Assembly (NCBI GenBank): GCA_900320045.1
Contig: ONQT01000003.1
Location: 62,001-126,000 of the forward strand
Origin: an uncultured Prevotellaceae bacterium
Lineage (GTDB): Bacteria > Bacteroidota > Bacteroidia > Bacteroidales > Bacteroidaceae
Length of the DNA: 64,000 bases
Direction: 5' to 3'
This document shows, piece by piece, positions 62,001 through 64,000 of this stretch. Both the position numbers and the translations under genes were made by a program. Every line of letters starts with the position of its first letter. The first letter of the stretch is position 1. Under the pieces are notes generated by a model. It did not search any database. It was not told the origin of the DNA and was given only the letters and a program-made list of their open reading frames with translations.

Positions 62001-62307
62001 TGGTGGTACGGCCAAGTTCTTCAACGACAATGGCGTGAAGGCTACTGCCGTCAACTGGCCCGACGAGGAAGGCGACAACAACGTGATGGACATGATTGCC
62101 CAGCACAAGTTTGCGCTCATCGTCAACGTGCCGAAGAACCACACCAAGCGCGAGCTGACCAACGGCTACCGCATCCGTCGTGGTGCCATCGACCACAACA
62201 TCCCCCTGATGACTAATGTCCGTCTGGCCAAAGCCTTCATCGAGGCCTTCACAGCCCTCAAGCTGGAAGACATCAAGATTAAGTCTTGGCAGGAGTACAA
62301 TAGTTAA
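59053..62307 (+). CDS. carB: Carbamoyl-phosphate synthase large subunit
   Basis: Makes carbamoyl phosphate from bicarbonate, ammonia and two ATP, for pyrimidines and arginine. The 1084 residues hold the two homologous synthetase halves: [21 protein letters not shown] at the N terminus and [20 protein letters not shown] in the second half, with ATP-grasp motifs in each, and a C-terminal MGS-like allosteric domain ([16 protein letters not shown] onward). The glutamine-hydrolysing subunit gene carA is not adjacent, though it often is. Confidence 0.97.
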   Translation: [1084 protein letters not shown]

Positions 62308-62337
62308 GCACATCGTATCATTAATCGAAAACTCATC

Positions 62338-62376
62338 AAAGGACAGTTCTCAGCAACCGCGGGGACTGTCCTTTTC
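62338..62376 (+). terminator. Intrinsic terminator of carB
   Basis: AAAGGACAGT (62338-62347) and its inverse (62365-62374) around a 17-base loop; the descending arm ends in a T run. It starts 30 bases after the stop. Confidence 0.7.
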
Positions 62377-62401
62377 GATTGCGGGGATAGTCTTTAGCTA
62401 T

Positions 62402-62462
62402 CTTCTGACTATAGTCGGAGCATCTTCTGACTATAGTCGGCAAACCTTCTGACTATAGTCAG
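62402..62462. repeat. Three direct repeats with palindromic core, 22 bases apart
   Basis: A 17-base unit (CTTCTGACTATAGTCGG; last two bases AG in the third copy) starts at 62402, 62424 and 62446. Each holds the perfect palindrome GACTATAGTC; the third extends it to CTGACTATAGTCAG. The 22-base step is close to two turns of the helix. Position: between the carB terminator and the promoter of the lipase gene. The rest of 62463-62575 shows nothing else I can name. Confidence 0.8.
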
Positions 62463-62575
62463 CACATTGGCAGGGAGGGCTTTTAAGATGGACGAGAAAG
62501 GAGTTTGCGATGGACGAAAAGAGATGATTATTAACTTTTAACGGAGTGAATGTCCTTTGGTTCATAATTATTTCG

Positions 62576-62583
62576 TAATTTTG
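62576..62583 (+). promoter_or_regulatory. -7 box for the patatin-like gene
   Basis: TAATTTTG, 8 bases before the ATG at 62592. A TTTG at 62556-62559 is 16 bases upstream, shorter than the normal spacing. Confidence 0.5.
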
Positions 62584-62591
62584 CAAGCGAT

Positions 62592-63440
62592 ATGAAGAAA
62601 GGACTGGTACTGGAAGGCGGTGCGATGCGCGGACTGTGGACGGCAGGCGTAACGGATGTGATGATGGAACATGACATCTGGCCCGACGGCCTCATCGGCG
62701 TCTCAGCAGGTGCGGCGTTCGGCTGCAACTACAAGTCGCGCCAGATAGGACGCGCCATCCGCTATAATACACGCTTTGCCCGCGACAAGCGGTATAGCGG
62801 CTTATGGTCGTTGCTGACCAGCGGCGACTACTTCAACGCAAAGTTCGGCTACCACGTCGTGCCCTACGAGTACGACCTGTTCGACACGAAGACCTTCGAG
62901 CAGAACCCCATGCAGTTCATCGTGGTCTGCACGGATGTCGAGACGGGCGAGGCCGTCTATCACGACATGAACCACGTCAGCTTCGACGAACTGGAATGGC
63001 TCCGTGCCTCGGCGTCGATGCCCCTGATGTCGAAGGTGGTGGAGGTGCAAGGCCGTAAGTTGCTGGACGGCGGCGTGAGTGACAGTATTCCCCTATCCTT
63101 CTTCGAAAGCATCGGCTACGACCGCAACGTGGTCATCCTTACTCAGCCCTTGGGCTACCAGAAACAGCCCAGTAAGCTGATGCCGCTGATGCGTCTTTCG
63201 CTACGGGAATACCCGCAGTTCGTAAAAGCCATGAGCGAGCGTTACATAATGTATAACAGACAGTTAGAGTTCGTTGCTCAAGCTGAAAAAGAAGGGCGTT
63301 GCCTGGTCATCCGTCCTGACGAAAAGATACCCATCGGCCACATCAGCCACGACCCTGAGCAGATGCGCCGGGTCTACGAGATAGGCCGTCAAGTGGGCGA
63401 ACGTTACATTGAAAAAATCAAAGAGTTCTATGCGCATTGA
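62592..63440 (+). CDS. Patatin-like phospholipase
   Basis: 282 residues of the bacterial patatin family (YjjU/RssA-like), serine lipid hydrolases. The oxyanion loop is [14 protein letters not shown], the nucleophile elbow GVSAGAAFG (S38) and the catalytic aspartate lies in [11 protein letters not shown]. No signal peptide is visible, so it probably acts in the cytosol or at the inner face of the membrane. Its end overlaps the start of trmD by 11 bases. The substrate is unknown. Confidence 0.92.
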   Translation: MKKGLVLEGGAMRGLWTAGVTDVMMEHDIWPDGLIGVSAGAAFGCNYKSRQIGRAIRYNTRFARDKRYSGLWSLLTSGDYFNAKFGYHVVPYEYDLFDTKTFEQNPMQFIVVCTDVETGEAVYHDMNHVSFDELEWLRASASMPLMSKVVEVQGRKLLDGGVSDSIPLSFFESIGYDRNVVILTQPLGYQKQPSKLMPLMRLSLREYPQFVKAMSERYIMYNRQLEFVAQAEKEGRCLVIRPDEKIPIGHISHDPEQMRRVYEIGRQVGERYIEKIKEFYAH

Positions 63441-64000
63441 CATCATTACCGTACTGCCCGAGATGCTGGAGGGCTTTGTACACGAATCGATACTGGCCCG
63501 TGCCGAGAAAAAGGGACTGGCCGAAATCCGACTGCACAACCTGCGTGACTACACGCTGGACAAGTGGCGCCGTGTGGACGACTACCCCTATGGCGGTTCG
63601 GCTGGCATGGTGATGCAATGCGAGCCTATAGACCGCTGCATCACGGCGCTGAAGGCTGAGCGCGAATACGACGAGGTCATCTTCACCTCGCCCGACGGTG
63701 AGCGCTTCGACCAGCACATGGCCAACGACCTGTCGCTGAAAGGCAATCTGATTATTCTGGCAGGACACTACAAGGGTATCGACCAGCGCGTGCGCGATCA
63801 TCTTATTACCAAGGAAATCAGCATCGGCGACTTCGTACTGACGGGCGGCGAACTGGTGGCAGCGATGATTGCCGACGCCATTGTGCGCGTTGTTCCTGGC
63901 GTTATAGGAGACGAGCAAAGTGCTCTCTCCGACTGTTTCCAGGACGACCTGCTGGCCGCACCTATCTACACCCGGCCGGCCGACTACAAGGGTTGGAAGG
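63430..64000 (+). CDS. trmD: tRNA (guanine37-N1)-methyltransferase TrmD, partial (3' end outside window)
   Basis: Methylates G37 of tRNAs that read CNN and some other codons, preventing frameshifts. From the ATG at 63430 the frame is open to the end of the window (190 codons of about 225). It begins [21 protein letters not shown] and shows [16 protein letters not shown], the trefoil-knot SAM site ([13 protein letters not shown]) and [16 protein letters not shown]. The start lies inside the last codons of the patatin-like gene, so the two are translated together. Confidence 0.96.
   Translation, partial: MRIDIITVLPEMLEGFVHESILARAEKKGLAEIRLHNLRDYTLDKWRRVDDYPYGGSAGMVMQCEPIDRCITALKAEREYDEVIFTSPDGERFDQHMANDLSLKGNLIILAGHYKGIDQRVRDHLITKEISIGDFVLTGGELVAAMIADAIVRVVPGVIGDEQSALSDCFQDDLLAAPIYTRPADYKGWK

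Noticed and set aside
62402..62462. Three repeats considered as a CRISPR array
   Set aside because: The gaps between units are only 5 bases, far too short for spacers, and no cas gene is present.

Overview
The window comes from a chromosome of the order Bacteroidales and looks like the Prevotella group (Prevotella, Segatella, Xylanibacter). Reasons: many genes start just downstream of the Bacteroidetes sigma factor signature TTTG-N19/20-TAnnTTTG; Shine-Dalgarno sites are not evident; L28, L33 and a DUF4295 protein form the usual Bacteroidetes trio; secreted proteins carry type IX-like C-terminal tails; and Rho has the long low-complexity insert known in this phylum. I see no transposase, integrase, phage gene, plasmid gene, CRISPR array or rRNA. 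One tRNA (Asp, GTC) is present.

Layout. 1-5.2 kb: the end of chorismate synthase, a promoter-terminator pair with no gene between (candidate small RNA), a winged-helix protein, thrC, uxaB and nth. 5.2-13.5 kb, leftward: an L,D-transpeptidase, a small tail-only secreted protein, then an operon ftsY-rimO-HU-(HU fused to a membrane anchor and LysM)-mazG-lipoprotein-rnz. 13.5-14.1 kb: a non-coding region with two palindromic repeat structures. 14.1-22.9 kb: a TonB-dependent receptor, L28-L33-DUF4295, map-tsaD-pncC, a secreted M6 protease and an isomerase-like protein. 22.9-26.7 kb: a membrane lipoprotein with a zinc ribbon, a U32 peptidase and metA. 26.7-35.5 kb: a five-gene signalling cassette (zinc-ribbon protein, Hanks-type kinase with membrane segments, a protein with four AAA+ modules, zinc-ribbon/FHA protein, PP2C phosphatase). 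35.5-45.7 kb: M13 peptidase, ABC-F, galE, tRNA-Asp, then engB-ABC-F-recR-membrane protein-glycosyltransferase-GNAT. 45.9-48.5 kb: rho and rsmG. 48.5-53.6 kb: DMP19-smpB-HAD-glycosidase-MBL hydrolase and an MltF-like lytic transglycosylase. 53.6-64 kb: hisG-hisD-hisC, rpsA, carB, a patatin-like lipase and the start of trmD.

Most of the content is housekeeping: translation and its factors, amino acid and pyrimidine synthesis, envelope upkeep. The strongest candidate for a poorly described system is the 26.7-35.5 kb cassette. It pairs writer (kinase), reader (FHA) and eraser (PP2C) of Ser/Thr phosphorylation with a 1104-residue AAA+ machine; three of its five proteins carry zinc ribbons, and one promoter seems to drive all five genes. 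A second theme is small palindromic repeats that sit in spacers and also inside genes in frame: a 21-nt family in rho and the his spacers, and a C/G-rich family in rimO, in one ABC-F gene and possibly in the U32 peptidase. A third is a protein that joins an HU DNA-binding domain to a periplasmic LysM domain through one membrane helix.
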